Position numbers and translations under genes: made by a program. This document shows, piece after piece, positions 55,501-63,006 of a stretch of 64,000 bases of DNA. Under the pieces are notes generated by a model. The model saw only the letters and a list, made by a program, of their open reading frames with translations. It was not told the origin of the DNA and did not search any database. This DNA comes from Leptasterias polaris (lineage: Eukaryota > Echinodermata > Asteroidea > Forcipulatida > Asteriidae): contig JAZGTN010000003.1 of the NCBI GenBank assembly GCA_037783415.1, positions 3,448,501 through 3,512,500 of the forward strand, read 5' to 3'. Within the stretch, counting starts at the first letter, position 1. Every line of letters begins with the position of its first letter.

Positions 55501-58085
55501 CAGAGACGTTCTTGGTATGGCTATAGAATACATGAGATTTATTGTTCTATCCTGGGCTGGTAATTCGTACAGAACGAAGAGTGTAGAGAGAAAAGGAGAA
55601 AACTGGATTGGACCACAGTGTACAAGTGTGTCACACTGAGCTAACCAGAAAAGCAGAGAATGAAAACATTTAGAAACTATTGACATTATATAGGGAATAG
55701 GTAAGGCTTGGTCACTGATCGGATAATAGTGGAGGTCAGTGCAAGTCCATGTGTGTATCAGGTGAGCCTACCACATAGGTGATTTATGGGGTTGAGTCCT
55801 TTGTCAAGGAACTGGACGGAAGCTTGATAATGGGGTTTTCTAGAAACTATAATTATTAAAATAATTAATAGTGATTATAGCTAGATTCAGGGTTTAAATG
55901 AACAATGACTACAATTCCAAAAGCCCAGATCAGGAACATGCAGACATAAAGTTCCATTGTCAGACGTCACTTAACTTTCACAAATGGTCAAGGATTTTTG
56001 CTTGGGACAATACTTGGTGTACACACACAAACAAAGCTAGTCTGGTATTTCTTTTAGGATTGAGGAAAGGCTTACCAACCAAAGAACCAGTTGGAGTGCT
56101 ATTCAAATCCTCCATACTCCAATACACCGATCCATTAAGCCACGCCCATTTCTCATTGACCAATCACAACCGCGAAATCTGATCACCATTTGAGCCGTTT
56201 GGTGATCTTTGCACTAAAGGTGATCGGGTTTCGCGGCTGTGATTGGTCAACGCGTAAGGAGGCGGGGCTTAATGGATCGATCTATTGTGTAGCCCTTCAA
56301 CTGATCAGCTGATTTCCTTTTCTGTTTTTTCCCAGTTAGTTTCACAGAAAACTGAAAAACACTTTACAAAATTGTGTTGTGTGCTGCCCAGTTTCTTAGT
56401 TTGTATTTTGGTTGTGGCAAAAAACAAAAAAAAATGCATTTCTGATAATCCACCACAGGTGGTTTTGCTTGCATTTGAAACTTTTGATTTATCATGGAGT
56501 ATGACAGCAGTGTGTGGGAGGCACCTTGTATGACATTTGGTGCTGATAATGGGGCATGGTGTCTCCCCTATTGTGTCTTCATTGTGTGCTTGGAATCTCG
56601 GTGAATTCTTTAGCGGATTTTAAGGGGGCGAGGCGAGGATACTTCTGTACAAGAAGAATAGTGTGTTCAAGTATGGGAACAATGAGGAGATACCCTCTGC
56701 CCTCATATTAGGCATATATTGAAAGAACCTCATTCTCTTTCAACCTTATTCCATGTCAGAAAAATATTTAAATGCCACTGAGAATTGAAAGAACCCACTT
56801 GAATTGTTTTACAAACAGCAGGAAAATTTCTTCCATGAATCCGGTCTCCCAATTCCCAGTCTGCTTTGCAACAGTAAATACATACACTTTGCAGGACAAG
56901 TTATTATATTAAGAACAACCTACACAGCAAAATAGATATTAATATCACATGGTGTTACCGAAAAGGAATGTTGGCAATTCCACACTGATTAGCCAAAATG
57001 ATAACTTTGTAAGAGAGGCATGGGAGAGTGAGAACAAATCTTTTCCCCGAGTCTTTTCTTGTACACTCCAAAGCTGTTCATGATTGTTATTCATGGCAAT
57101 TCATACAAACATGGAACAGATATTTTGTGATAAGATTCTGTCCACGTTACAGCCGGGCTTACTTAATTTTTGTAACTATCCCTAATGGTGTGCAGAATTG
57201 GTATCTAGACAACATTTAGCCAATCAATTTATTTTTGTAGAACTGCCAAATGTTAACAAAAAAAGTCTGTGCTTGTTTCATTGGTACTCCTCCAGTTTCT
57301 TAAATACTCGGATATTTATTATTTACCTCATTTTTTCAATAGCAATCCTCATGTGCCTTTGATGTACACAGACAAAAATGCATGACAACAATATTTCATT
57401 TTGTTATTACTATCCGGGCATTTGCCACTCCAATGTTCACACTTGTGTGCCCTTCAGACTGGAACTTCCCACATGTATGTCATACTCAAAACAAATACTG
57501 GGATTTTAACCAATGAACCATGTATAACTTTGGGGAAAAAAACACTCAGGATTGAATTTGAGACCTGTAGCCTGTACCACCATCAGTCAACTCAAAGTGC
57601 TTACAAATTGAACCAATAAATCTTCCCTGTGACATAATATGGCTGTCAGACAGGCTTATTACAGGTTTCAATTCTTTGATTGATCGTAAATCTTGGCAAG
57701 CTTGGGTGCACTTTTGTTTACATTGGAGATAAAGGGCATGTGCCCTCTTGAAAGTACCTTTTTTTTATGGAGTCATAAAACTCCATGTAAGTGATTTGGA
57801 CTCGAAAGTTCCTTCATTGTAGGACTTTGGACTTAATTTGGATGAGAGTAATGAGCTTGATACTAATGACTCTGCCTCATTGTGGCGTTAATTGTGATGT
57901 TTCTTTTGTCCATGATGACAGGGACTTAAGTCATACTTGAAACATGGTCTCAAGATTGAATTATATGACAACTTTGACTTCATTTTTACCTTCTTCTTGT
58001 TTTTCCTTCCTTTGACAGGTTCAATCTAATGATAACCCAGCCTTTGCACCACTCTTCGATGCTTTCCCTGGAATCCAGTTTCATG
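31493..58085 (+). CDS. Secreted alpha-carbonic anhydrase gene (3'-incomplete, 6 exons)
   Basis: Exons 31493-31565, 34932-34970, 36342-36518, 42298-42443, 43385-43477, 58019-58085 join in frame with GT-AG borders to about 198 residues. Alpha-carbonic anhydrases catalyse CO2 hydration with a zinc held by three His. Visible: an N-terminal hydrophobic signal segment (KLCSYLALFVPAVLLFSSL), GPDNW and NQSPINI, NNGHT (His64 proton shuttle), QFHFHWG (His94, His96) and VHVVCYNTEF (His119). The 'SLTTPPC' block with Thr199 and the C-terminus are not in the window. Secretion would fit CO2/bicarbonate handling or skeletal mineralisation, which is inference. The introns hold most of the mobile elements of the right half; the fifth is about 14.5 kb. 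Confidence 0.93.
32297..34130. mobile_element. PIF/Harbinger-like non-autonomous element, 1,834 bp
   Basis: Ends GGCCGTTCCAATTTTATTAG and, inverted, GGCCATTCCAATTTTATTAG, continuing to about 34 matching bases. TAA flanks both ends (32294-32296 and 34131-34133), the 3-bp target type of PIF/Harbinger. No transposase frame was found. It contains a nested long palindrome (33150-33580). Its right TAA is immediately followed by the MITE at 34134. Confidence 0.8.
33150..33580. repeat. Long nested inverted repeat
   Basis: GAACTGCTCCAAAATCCATC to ATAAAATACTTTA (33154-33207) is complemented at 33520-33572. Inside, CATGGTGGTACGATTGTGTC pairs with about 33500-33518. Innermost, CATTCTTGGGATTTGCAC (about 33326) pairs with GTGCAAATCCCAAGAATG (about 33407). 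A transcript would fold into a stem of well over 100 bp. Confidence 0.75.
34134..34501. mobile_element. Harbinger-like MITE, family M368, copy A
   Basis: 368 bp between TAA/TAA. Ends GGCCAAGTAAAA and the inverse TTTTATTTGGCC, with CCAGTTGATCGTCC (left) and GGACGATCAACTGG (right) further in. Interior contains poly-T and GGCGGCCATCTTG. Copies at 37049-37416 and 37607-37930. Confidence 0.85.
34511..34608 (+). repeat. 49-bp tandem duplication
   Basis: Two identical 49-bp copies (34511-34559 and 34560-34608), each containing TTTCCTGGGATGCCCACTTC. No further copies. Confidence 0.9.
34735..34835 (+). repeat. Dispersed repeat family R2 (copy)
   Basis: CTTGGCCTTGGGAAACTTTTG, GCAAAATGAAAATGGCTTTG and CAGGCCTGTAAAGG correspond to 12590-12710 in the first gene. 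Confidence 0.55.
34932..34970 (+). CDS. Carbonic anhydrase exon 2: 39-bp microexon
   Basis: Acceptor TTTCAG, donor GTAAGA, phase 1 to 1. Encodes (D)GAEWSYVIGDAT(G). The WSY motif is the usual start of the mature catalytic domain of secreted carbonic anhydrases. Confidence 0.85.
35270..35375 (+). repeat. Dispersed repeat family R3 (copy)
   Basis: GGCTGATCAGCTGATTTCC with GTACAGGC upstream and TGTACAAAGTAT downstream, as at 5050-5165. Confidence 0.5.
36342..36518 (+). CDS. Carbonic anhydrase exon 3: N-terminal catalytic part
   Basis: 177 bp, phase 1 to 1; a long T-tract then CAG acceptor, donor GTAGGT. Encodes GPDNWPKVFSDFCGKSNQ, SPINIV and ends ENNGHT. CGKSNQSPINI is diagnostic of the family, and the His in NNGH is the proton shuttle. 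The Cys in DFCGK may form the usual disulphide of secreted isoforms with a residue outside the window. Confidence 0.95.
37049..37416. mobile_element. Harbinger-like MITE, family M368, copy B
   Basis: 368 bp between TAA/TAA, same orientation and interior as copy A with small substitutions. Lies in carbonic anhydrase intron 3. Confidence 0.85.
37607..37930. mobile_element. Harbinger-like MITE, family M368, copy C (reversed)
   Basis: 324 bp between TAA/TAA. The ends match copies A and B, but the interior is in the opposite sense (GAGGATGAGGGCC near the left end). It carries extra AT-rich sequence near 37760-37850. Confidence 0.8.
38335..38425 (-). repeat. Dispersed repeat family R1 (copy)
   Basis: Inverse of 7140-7235: GGCCTGAGGCCAGTAATTC and CTCGGGCCAGTAAACTCGG. 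A further fragment of the family lies at 40545-40625. Confidence 0.55.
39447..39659. mobile_element. 213-bp MITE, family M213, copy 2
   Basis: Same 213 bp, ends and orientation as 20455-20667; only one difference was noticed (GGGCGG for GGGCAG). TA at both borders. Confidence 0.9.
40010..40275. repeat. Fold-back element
   Basis: CTATGAAAGCGTTTGAAAAC (about 40066) is complemented by TTTAAACGCTTTCATAG (40218-40234). GACCTTGAATTGGGC (about 40032) is complemented near 40250. The arms are 50-60 bp around a 130-bp centre that includes GAAATTGCGTGGTTTCC, as at 2.7 kb. Confidence 0.65.
40545..40625 (-). repeat. Dispersed repeat family R1 (copy)
   Basis: GGCCCGAGGCCAGTG and GATAAGTCTGGCGGCC after a poly-G run, inverse of the plus-strand copies at 750 and 7140. 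Confidence 0.45.
41565..41660 (-). repeat. SINE tail fragment
   Basis: (AAT)n, then GACATTTGTAAACCGCC and CTAAGCGCATAAAGAG. On minus this reads as a body end followed by a TTA-repeat tail. Confidence 0.5.
42298..42443 (+). CDS. Carbonic anhydrase exon 4: zinc-ligand strand
   Basis: 146 bp, phase 1 in, phase 0 out; acceptor AACAG, donor GTAAGT. Encodes VEVELTGDYLVSEGG, YKAVQFHFHWGNVNTVGSEH and KVDGKQYPAE. QFHFHWG holds two zinc ligands; GSEH holds the conserved Glu106. Confidence 0.96.
42553..42612 (-). repeat. SINE tail fragment
   Basis: ATAATAACAGAAATTTATAG, then AGCACC and CAAAGCGCTGTGAAC; minus-strand reading resembles a SINE 3' end (GCGC...TATAAAT, TTA). Confidence 0.4.
42766..43051. 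mobile_element. MITE with CTGGGCCCAATTTCATAG ends
   Basis: Inverted ends GGGCCCAATTTCATAGAGC and GCTCTGTGAAATTGGGCCC (about 43033-43051), with GCTTA/TAAGC inside both. Internal GTTAGCAC blocks are also inverted. Non-coding; related fragments at 9820-9960 and near 51298. Confidence 0.8.
43200..43346 (+). repeat. Penelope-like tail remnant
   Basis: GTCGAAACGAGAGGCC...TTTGCATTTATACCATCGATC and GGTTGGTAAGCAATTTGCAA match 25240-25313 with changes. It is a decayed 3' end of the same element family, 40 bp before carbonic anhydrase exon 5. Confidence 0.65.
43385..43477 (+). CDS. Carbonic anhydrase exon 5: third zinc ligand
   Basis: 93 bp, 31 codons, phase 0 to 0; acceptor TGCAG, donor GTAAGT. Encodes VHVVCYNTEFSSLSEAAG and GLTVLGFLVDV-type sequence (VLGFLVD). 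The first His is zinc ligand His119; the position of the usual second His in 'HLVHWN' is Cys here, followed by Tyr instead of Trp. Confidence 0.95.
43605..43800 (+). repeat. Dispersed repeat family R4 (copy)
   Basis: Rich in CCAGT/CTAGT blocks (GACTAGCCAGCATGACCAG, CACTAGTCCATCACC). Related stretches: 45660-45860 (plus), 46430-46660 and 49115-49345 (reverse sense). Boundaries and class unknown. Confidence 0.45.
44991..45220. mobile_element. 230-bp MITE, family M230, copy 2
   Basis: Same length, ends and orientation as 15063-15292, with a few substitutions (for example TGCGCGTG for TGCACGTG). TA at both borders. Contains CpG-rich blocks such as CGCGTCAAGCGC. Confidence 0.85.
45556..45629 (-). 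tRNA. tRNA-like sequence (tRNA pseudogene or SINE head)
   Basis: Minus strand, 74 nt: GGGCTAGATAGCTCAGTTGG (acceptor and A box), AGAGC closing the D arm, a CCGG stem around ACGTTAA, and GGTTCAAATCCCGC (B box, T arm). The acceptor pairs with CTAGTCA with mismatches, base 33 is C instead of T, and the anticodon would be GTT (Asn). The defects and setting favour a tRNA-derived repeat over a working gene. Confidence 0.45.
45660..45860 (+). repeat. Dispersed repeat family R4 (copy)
   Basis: CAGAGACTAACCAGCAAGAC, CCAGCATTTTCACCGG and GGCTGGTTCTG blocks, shared with 43605-43800. Confidence 0.45.
45970..46407 (+). repeat. tRNA-derived SINE, full length
   Basis: Head GTGTCGTGGCCGAGCAGATA with B box GGTTCGAGTCCCGG about 75 nt on (tRNA-Leu-like). 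Body includes CTTGTGTCCTTAAGCAAGAC and GCATATTGCGCCACAGCACC, and the tail is (TTA)n from about 46386. Its 3' half matches 12955-13160; its head matches the SINE at 7615-7970. Confidence 0.85.
46430..46660 (-). repeat. Dispersed repeat family R4 (copy)
   Basis: GTCCTGCTGGCTGGTTCATT and CCACTGGCTAGTCAC; the same modules occur at 49115-49345. Confidence 0.4.
46661..48010. other. Intronic DNA without recognised genes
   Basis: Only a 31-bp near-duplicate (ACCAACTG...GGGTTGTCTT at 47030 and 47061) and a T-rich stretch ending in repeated AATAAAATAAAA near 47340, possibly an old LINE tail. Confidence 0.5.
48013..48268. mobile_element. MITE with ACTCTAAAAAA ends
   Basis: Left TATACTCTAAAAAATTG and right TTTTTTTAGAGTGTAG are inverted. 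The interior is full of GGGTC/GACCC and GAGTC/GACTC blocks in both senses, for example TGACCCATATCTGGGTCA. No coding frame. Confidence 0.7.
49115..49345 (-). repeat. Dispersed repeat family R4 (copy)
   Basis: GTCTGACTGGCTGGTTC, ATGGACTAGTGAAAAAGC and GTCCTGCTGGCTAGTTAC, the longest member of this group. Confidence 0.45.
50467..51275 (+). repeat. 24-bp minisatellite
   Basis: Units of the form GTAGGCCTTAGGAACCAG+TGTTCC repeat with a 24-bp period, about 23 copies from 50723 to 51275. A degenerate lead-in at 50467-50552 is split from the array by a LINE end. Two unit types (CCCAAAGCACC and CCTTAGGAACC) alternate in places. Because 24 is a multiple of 3, the minus strand is open for 124 codons (AYGTLVPK/AYRTLVLW), which is not evidence of a gene. 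Confidence 0.9.
50548..50712 (+). mobile_element. L2-like LINE 3' end
   Basis: CTTCTCATTTTGCTCTCCAAACCTGGAATG-type sequence, then TAATGCGCTATATTCTTGAT and GGCGCTTAATAAATG, matching 58665-58820. Only the last RT residues and the tail are kept. Confidence 0.7.
51300..52139. other. Intronic DNA without recognised genes
   Basis: A short GGGCCAATTTCATAG piece of the 42.8-kb MITE family lies at 51301. The rest is unremarkable AT-rich sequence. Confidence 0.45.
52140..53228 (-). pseudogene. LINE reverse transcriptase, C-terminal half
   Basis: On minus: LYVADDTSLSYN (catalytic ADD box, at 53180-53215), NWLLANKLSINA, then 52969-52601 with KNVGIMNRLKFFL, LYNAFILSYLNYAILSWG and LLLLQKKAVRIITKA, then 52600-52181 with SSIHSYGTRKAL, QRGTEYWNSLPINFK and the stop. 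These are the thumb and C-terminal motifs of CR1/jockey-group LINEs. Stops between the pieces show it is dead. Confidence 0.88.
53229..54195. other. Non-LINE segment between two LINE fragments
   Basis: About 970 bp without RT similarity, sitting where about 50 RT residues are missing. It contains GATGACGTCATCAAG near 53642, GATGACGTCATCAATC near 53790, and TATGACGTCACTTG near 53948 (TGACGTCA, CRE-like palindromes). No terminal inverted repeats were seen. Confidence 0.5.
54196..54540 (-). pseudogene. LINE reverse transcriptase, motif A part
   Basis: Minus strand: SPISLLSVFSKIFEKLVYKR, SQYGFRAQRSTELAI, IGVFLDLSKALDTVNHDIL and LALEWFKSYLRK. LDLSKALDTVNHDIL is RT motif A with its catalytic Asp. 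It is the 5' continuation of 52140-53228 and is itself 5'-truncated. Confidence 0.9.
54895..54995 (-). pseudogene. Second LINE RT motif A fragment
   Basis: Minus strand reads KQTLKIISLDFGKALDYMDS and TNLIINLNA, another RT motif A with a different sequence from the one at 54300. It therefore comes from another element or an older copy. Nothing else of the element was recognised. Confidence 0.6.
55360..55388. repeat. Perfect 29-bp palindrome, family P29
   Basis: ACCATAGAGCAAGG, one T, then the exact complement CCTTGCTCTATGGT (14+1+14). Copies or halves at 9002, 23674-23722 and 60691. Confidence 0.9.
56118..56292. mobile_element. Fold-back MITE
   Basis: GATCCATTAAGCCACGCCC and ATTGACCAATCACAACCGCG on the left are complemented by CGCGGCTGTGATTGGTCAA and GGCGGGGCTTAATGGATC on the right, with GATCACC around a loop of about 30 bp. 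Both arms contain a CCAAT box. Confidence 0.8.
56288..56375 (+). repeat. Dispersed repeat family R3 (copy)
   Basis: CAACTGATCAGCTGATTTCC directly after the fold-back MITE, as at 5050 and 35270. Confidence 0.5.
56376..58018. other. Intronic DNA before carbonic anhydrase exon 6
   Basis: No recognised coding or mobile sequence. It ends in a pyrimidine-rich tract (TTCTTCTTGTTTTTCCTTCC) and the CAG acceptor at 58018. Confidence 0.5.
58019..58085 (+). CDS. Carbonic anhydrase exon 6 (last seen)
   Basis: 67 bp, phase 0 in, phase 1 out; acceptor GACAG, donor GTATGT. Encodes VQSNDNPAFAPLFDAFPGIQ and FH. This is the helix region before the 'LLP...YY.Y.GSLTTPPC' block, which must be encoded beyond 64000 because nothing like it was found between here and the window end. 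Confidence 0.88.
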
Positions 58086-58379
58086 GTATGTTTAATCTCA
58101 TTGTTTGAGTAACTTCTCTGATTTATTGATTAGGCCTAGACAGGAAAATGAAAAAAGGGTGAGCAAGTTCCTCTTTACAATGTGCTTATTTTCTACTTCG
58201 GGTAATTTACATTTAATTGACAATAATTTTTGACTCTTGTGATGGTTGGGAATTAGGACCTTGTTCCTACTGCATTGATCCAGCATCATTGATAGATCAG
58301 ACCCCAGGTCGCAGGTTCGGCAAGTTGTATCAGATCAGATCAGTATTAATTTGATCAACCTCTGGAGTACAATCAACAA

Positions 58380-58840
58380 AACCGATATTCAGTGACTGCA
58401 AATGATACAGAACTGGGCGGCCAAACTTGTGTCTCCTTATCTTAAAGAACTCCACTGACTGCTTGTTAGGGAGAGAATAACCTTCAAGATCTTGGTTAAT
58501 GTGTATAAAATTCATCAATGGCACAGCACCTAGTTACCTATCATCTTGCCCGTCATCCCTACCGGCCTGGACGCTCAAAACTTGCCTTCGGTCAGCATCG
58601 GACACTACTCTCCTCATTGAACTGAACTCTGTCAAGCTGATCAAGTCGCACCACTTGCACCTTTTCTCATTTTGCTCCCCAAACCTGGAATACACTCACT
58701 ATATGTCTACCAGAGAATCTGACTCTAATTTATGGAAATTTAAGTAGTGCATCAACAATTATTTGTACCCAATCTAATGCGCTACGTTCTTGATGTAGTG
58801 GCACTTTATAAATGCTTTATATGTTTGTATGTATGTAGTA
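58380..58840 (+). pseudogene. L2-like LINE RT C-terminus and 3' tail
   Basis: LQMIQNWAAKLVSPYLKELH, RERITFKILVNVYK, then in a shifted frame FINGTAPSYLSS, LRSASDTTLL and STRESDSNLWKF, followed by GCGCTACGTTCTTGATGTAG and a short TATG-rich tail. This is the C-terminal end of L2-group LINEs; frameshifts and truncation make it inactive. Confidence 0.8.
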
Positions 58841-58889
58841 GGATCAAGAGGCCCGTAATCATGCAAAGTATTGTACCTCCTAAGTCTTA

Positions 58890-60550
58890 TACACCTATCA
58901 ATTGTATGACGCACTATCAGACCCCCGGGGATGGTGCGTCAAGTTTGCGTCTTTACTCTCGGGAAAAAGTGACTGTGGGTACGTCAAGTCCAATAGTGGT
59001 CAGTCAAAAAAATCTTCAAGCGGTGCGTCGAGGTACGTCATGGTCCATCGAGGTACGTCATGGTCCGTCGATGTCCATTTCAACATTTATTTTGTTTATT
59101 TAGTGGAGAATAAAAATGCACCCATACCCTCCCCGCCTGTGTAAAATGATGTTGGTATTATTTTGTTAACATTTATGTTGCCCGAGGGTCGGGAATTTAC
59201 CGCCAGAAAGTCAGCGATCACCACATGCCAGCTCAGACGGCCGTTTATTTTCCACACTGCACATAGCAAGCCTTTTGCCCAAGCTAGCCCAATACACATG
59301 TGCATCATGGCGTGGTGGTTTTGTCATCCTCGGCCCCGTGGTATATTATATCTCTCACACGCACGATAGTGGGGGTCGATTGTCGAGTCATAGATGGATA
59401 CGAGGTAAGCCTGTGACCATACGTTTAATTTACTATCCGTTTCAAACTTTTCTAAACGGTTAACCGTTTGTCGGCGGCAAGTGAATTTGTTCTAAAATAC
59501 ACGAACAACAAAGACGATGTATAAGGAAGCCCAAATGTTTTGACAATTAACATCGAGACTGTACATGTACCTGTGTCAGTGTATTTTGTATTGTTTCATG
59601 TTGATTCAAAAAATGTGCCGACCGAGAGATAATCCTTCACGATCTTTATAAGCACAACATCCCGCAGAGTCGAAGTCGTGTGAATATCCCCCATCACTTC
59701 TGTGTGTATTTGAGTTTGACAAACGAAAACTACAGTATTGCTCACGCACGTGTAAAAACATCTCTGACACGCAGTAGTTATTTCTCACCAAGGGAATTTC
59801 CCTTGCCTTAATTATCGCTCCCACAGCTACACGCCATTCCTTCGCCCCCTAACTATAAAAGTTTACCACGTTAGGTAGAGCAAGCACATCCGCGGGATCG
59901 CGGTGATGAATACAGCGCTGTGAGAAGCACTACGTCATAAATAATTATTCACGCGATCGGCCAATCGGAAAGCGGCCAGTCATTACCAGTTATTACGAGG
60001 ATGTGTGTTATTTAGTCACATGTAATTCATGGCGCGGTGGTTTTGTCAACCTCTGCCCCGTGGTATATTATATCTCTCACATGCACGTTACTGGGGGTCG
60101 ATCGTCGAGTCATGGATGGATACGAAGATGCATTATTTAGTAGACTGGTTCCCTCTCTATTATTTCGTGTGTTTGATAGTAGTGCGTTGGGAACCGCACG
60201 TCTCGAAGATCAAGTAGTACATTCTCGCCTCGTGCATACACTTGCCATGTATTTTCAGCATGTGTGCCGGGAAACTCGTACATACAAGGTTGAAATACTT
60301 GGTATTCACTGCGCGTGCATCGTTTGCAGCATACCAAGGAATTATGTGCGTCGATTTGTCCGTCTGTGGTGCGTTGCTATCCGCGAATGGTGAGTCAAAA
60401 AATGGTTCGGAAGACCGTCCAAATCTGCAACAAGTGTGTCAATTTTTCGACTCAGGGTGGGTCTTTGGACACGCAAATCCTACCCCACATATGGACAGTG
60501 ACGCACCATCCCCGGGGGTCTGATAGTGCGTCATACAATTGATAGGTGTA
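58890..60550. mobile_element. 1,661-bp terminal-inverted-repeat element
   Basis: The first ~51 bases, from TACACCTATCAATTGTATG to GGGGATGGTGCGTC, are complemented perfectly or nearly so at 60500-60550. TTA is repeated outside (58887-58889 and 60551-60553). Inside, a segment of about 90 bp (59307-59403) is duplicated at 60026-60127, and a 20-bp GTACGTCATGGTCC unit is doubled near 59019-59073. No transposase frame, so non-autonomous. Confidence 0.85.
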
Positions 60551-60690
60551 TTATCTATTGGTGAAAATGACAGTATATTGAAATTTGTTGTGGAAAACCC
60601 CACAGGGAGAAACCTTCATTATTGGCAGCACACAATACATGCATCATTCATTTCTGGGCACTGCACACTTTGATGACCTCTTGTTCACCT

Positions 60691-60719
60691 ACCATAGAGC
60701 AAGGTTCTTGCTCTATGGT
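60691..60719. repeat. 29-bp palindrome, family P29
   Basis: ACCATAGAGCAAGG, T, TCTTGCTCTATGGT: same as 55360-55388 with one substitution next to the centre. Confidence 0.85.
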
Positions 60720-60855
60720 CTAACTGACCCCAACCCTATTAAAAACACTGTCCCTGCCTACTGAGCTATGCACAATTAATCCCACTGTGCATTACAACAA
60801 ACTAGACAATTGAGGAAGGAACACAAGTTACCCTACGCTTGAGAAATCAAGCACA

Positions 60856-63006
60856 CTAATCTACTGCTTTGTCATGGCTATCTAGCCAACACCAGTCTGT
60901 GTCCTTCTGTGTCAACTTTCTCAGTGGCTCACAGGTAGCGCTCAGCTGTGGAAGAAACTTGCTGAGATAATTGACAAAGCCGATGAATCTTTGTAACTCT
61001 GTTTTGTTGGATGGCTTAGGCATCTCTTGCACAGCTTTCACCTTTGCTGGGTCAGGCTTCAGACCTTCTACTGTGATGAGGTGTCCCATGAATGGCACCT
61101 GCTTCATTTTGAGCTTCAATTTGGCTCTGTTAAGCTTCAAATTTCTCTGACGGCATCTTTCTAACAGTGCTTTTAGCTTCATGTCATGGTCGGCTGTTGC
61201 TTCAGCCATTGTATCCCCTTTCCCGAATACAAGTATATCATCAGCTATGGTTTGAACTCCCTCAAGACCTTCTATGACTTGGTCTTGTCGCCGTTGGAAT
61301 TCCTCTGGTGCCGTGCTGATTCCAAATGGCATTCGCAACCATCTGTATCTGCCAAATGGTGTGTTGAACGTTGTCAGGTACGAGCTTTCCTCATCTAGCT
61401 CCACATGCCAGAAACCATTCTTTGCATCGAGAACGGAGAATACTTTGGCATTATTCAAGTCGGGAAGGATATCATCAATCGTCTTCATTGGGTAGTGACT
61501 TCTGTTGAGTGCTTTGTTAAGATCTTTGGGATCGAGACAAATTCGCAGTTTGTGTGGTTTGACGACACAGACCAGACTTGATACCCATGGCGTAGGTGTA
61601 TCAACTGGTTTGACAATTTTTGTTTCAGTCAGTTTGTCTAACTCCCCTTTCAGCTTCTGCTTCAAGGCAATTGGCACACGTCTCGGTGGGTGCACCACGG
61701 GTGTGACAGTCGAATCCACATCAAGGTGATATTTGTTCTCGAGGCATCCGGTTCCTTCAAAAACATCTGCAAACTCAGTGATCAGTTGTTCAGCTGACTT
61801 CACTGTCTGCATTGGTGGAGCAACATACGCAATATTCTCATGATGAACTTCTATCATGCCCATCTGTTGCGCTGTTTTACTCCCTAGTATGGGTGTCACT
61901 CCTTCATCTTTCACAACAACAAAATCTACCTTGTACTTCTTCTGGTTCTTGAGGTTGACCACCTTTAGTTTGCACCGCCCAAGTGGGCTCAGTGTTGTCT
62001 TGTTGTACATGGACAACACTTGCTTAGTCTTTGTGAGCTGTGCATCGCCAATCAGATGTTTAGGGATCACATTACAAGTTGCTCCTGAGTCGATTTGAAG
62101 TAGAACTTGTTTTTTTGCTATCATCATTTTGGCATAGATGTTCTTCGCGAATGATTTCTCCACTGTGTGGATTTTCTCTGGTACGAGCTCCATGGTCATG
62201 AGTTCCTCGTACGATGAGTCGTCGGAACTGTCGTCATCTGCAACCGCATAAACTCTGGCACTTTTTGTTAGGCATTGTTTAGCAAAGTGGTTCATCTTGT
62301 GACACTTTGTGCATTCCTTGCCATATGCCGGGCATTTCTCTTTTACAAATTCGTGCTGTAGTCCACAGAATTTGCAGATTCTTCCATGTGTTGATGCTTT
62401 CTGTCGTGCACCATCACTATGTGCTGGTTTTCGTTGCCTTTGTTTGTACACCGCATGCACTTCTGCAGCTGCAGGTTCTTCCAAGGTTTTAATTCTTTCC
62501 TTGGATAACTCGGATGCTCGACTTATGTCTAGACATTTCTCAAGGTTCAGGTTACTCTCTCGTAGGAGCCTTTCGCGTAGATTGGAATCTTTTATTCCAC
62601 ATATTATGCGATCTCTCAGAAGTGAGTCACGAAGTGTGTCGAAATTGCAAGTTTCGGCCAGTAGTTTCAGCTCAGTGAGATATTTCTCTATGGACTCTCC
62701 ACTCTCTTGATTTCTAGTGAAAAATCTGTATCTCTCGACTGTTTCGCTCTTTTTCGGATCACAGTGTGCATCGAAAACCTTCAGGACATCGGCAAGCTTT
62801 GATTCATTTGTTAGCCCAAGTGTCTTGAACACCTCTCGTCCTGTAGTACCAACAAGGTATTGAAACATCTTCACCTTGATTTGGTCTTCTTTCTTGGCCA
62901 TTGCCAAGTCAATGTAAAGTGTAAGCTCTTCTCTCCACCTTTTCCATGCACGGGGAAGGTCTCTGACCTCCATGTCAAGGTTGGCGGGTGGCCTGATTCT
63001 GTCCAT
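60856..63006 (-). CDS. Ty3/Gypsy Gag-Pol polyprotein, 3'-truncated
   Basis: 716 residues from the ATG at 63006 (the open frame extends a little further without ATG). Gag part to about residue 210; two Cys/His knuckles (CKFCGLQHEF..., CTKCHKMNHFAKQC); protease with LLQIDSGATCNVIP; RT with LRICLDPKDLNKAL, VFSVLDAKNGFWHV, LRMPFGISTAPEEF and IADDILVFG (YxDD box as IADD). It stops just after RFIGFVNYLSKFLP and LTQKDTDWCW, so RNase H and integrase are missing. Gag and Pol share one frame. This is an LTR retroelement typical of marine invertebrates, uninterrupted up to the truncation, hence fairly young, but unable to integrate by itself. Confidence 0.92.
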   Translation of the reverse strand: MDRIRPPANLDMEVRDLPRAWKRWREELTLYIDLAMAKKEDQIKVKMFQYLVGTTGREVFKTLGLTNESKLADVLKVFDAHCDPKKSETVERYRFFTRNQESGESIEKYLTELKLLAETCNFDTLRDSLLRDRIICGIKDSNLRERLLRESNLNLEKCLDISRASELSKERIKTLEEPAAAEVHAVYKQRQRKPAHSDGARQKASTHGRICKFCGLQHEFVKEKCPAYGKECTKCHKMNHFAKQCLTKSARVYAVADDDSSDDSSYEELMTMELVPEKIHTVEKSFAKNIYAKMMIAKKQVLLQIDSGATCNVIPKHLIGDAQLTKTKQVLSMYNKTTLSPLGRCKLKVVNLKNQKKYKVDFVVVKDEGVTPILGSKTAQQMGMIEVHHENIAYVAPPMQTVKSAEQLITEFADVFEGTGCLENKYHLDVDSTVTPVVHPPRRVPIALKQKLKGELDKLTETKIVKPVDTPTPWVSSLVCVVKPHKLRICLDPKDLNKALNRSHYPMKTIDDILPDLNNAKVFSVLDAKNGFWHVELDEESSYLTTFNTPFGRYRWLRMPFGISTAPEEFQRRQDQVIEGLEGVQTIADDILVFGKGDTMAEATADHDMKLKALLERCRQRNLKLNRAKLKLKMKQVPFMGHLITVEGLKPDPAKVKAVQEMPKPSNKTELQRFIGFVNYLSKFLPQLSATCEPLRKLTQKDTDWCWLDSHDKAVD

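Noticed and set aside
62309..62710. 133-codon plus frame opposite the Gypsy element
   Set aside because: Shadow of the gag-pol frame on minus, with no independent motifs.
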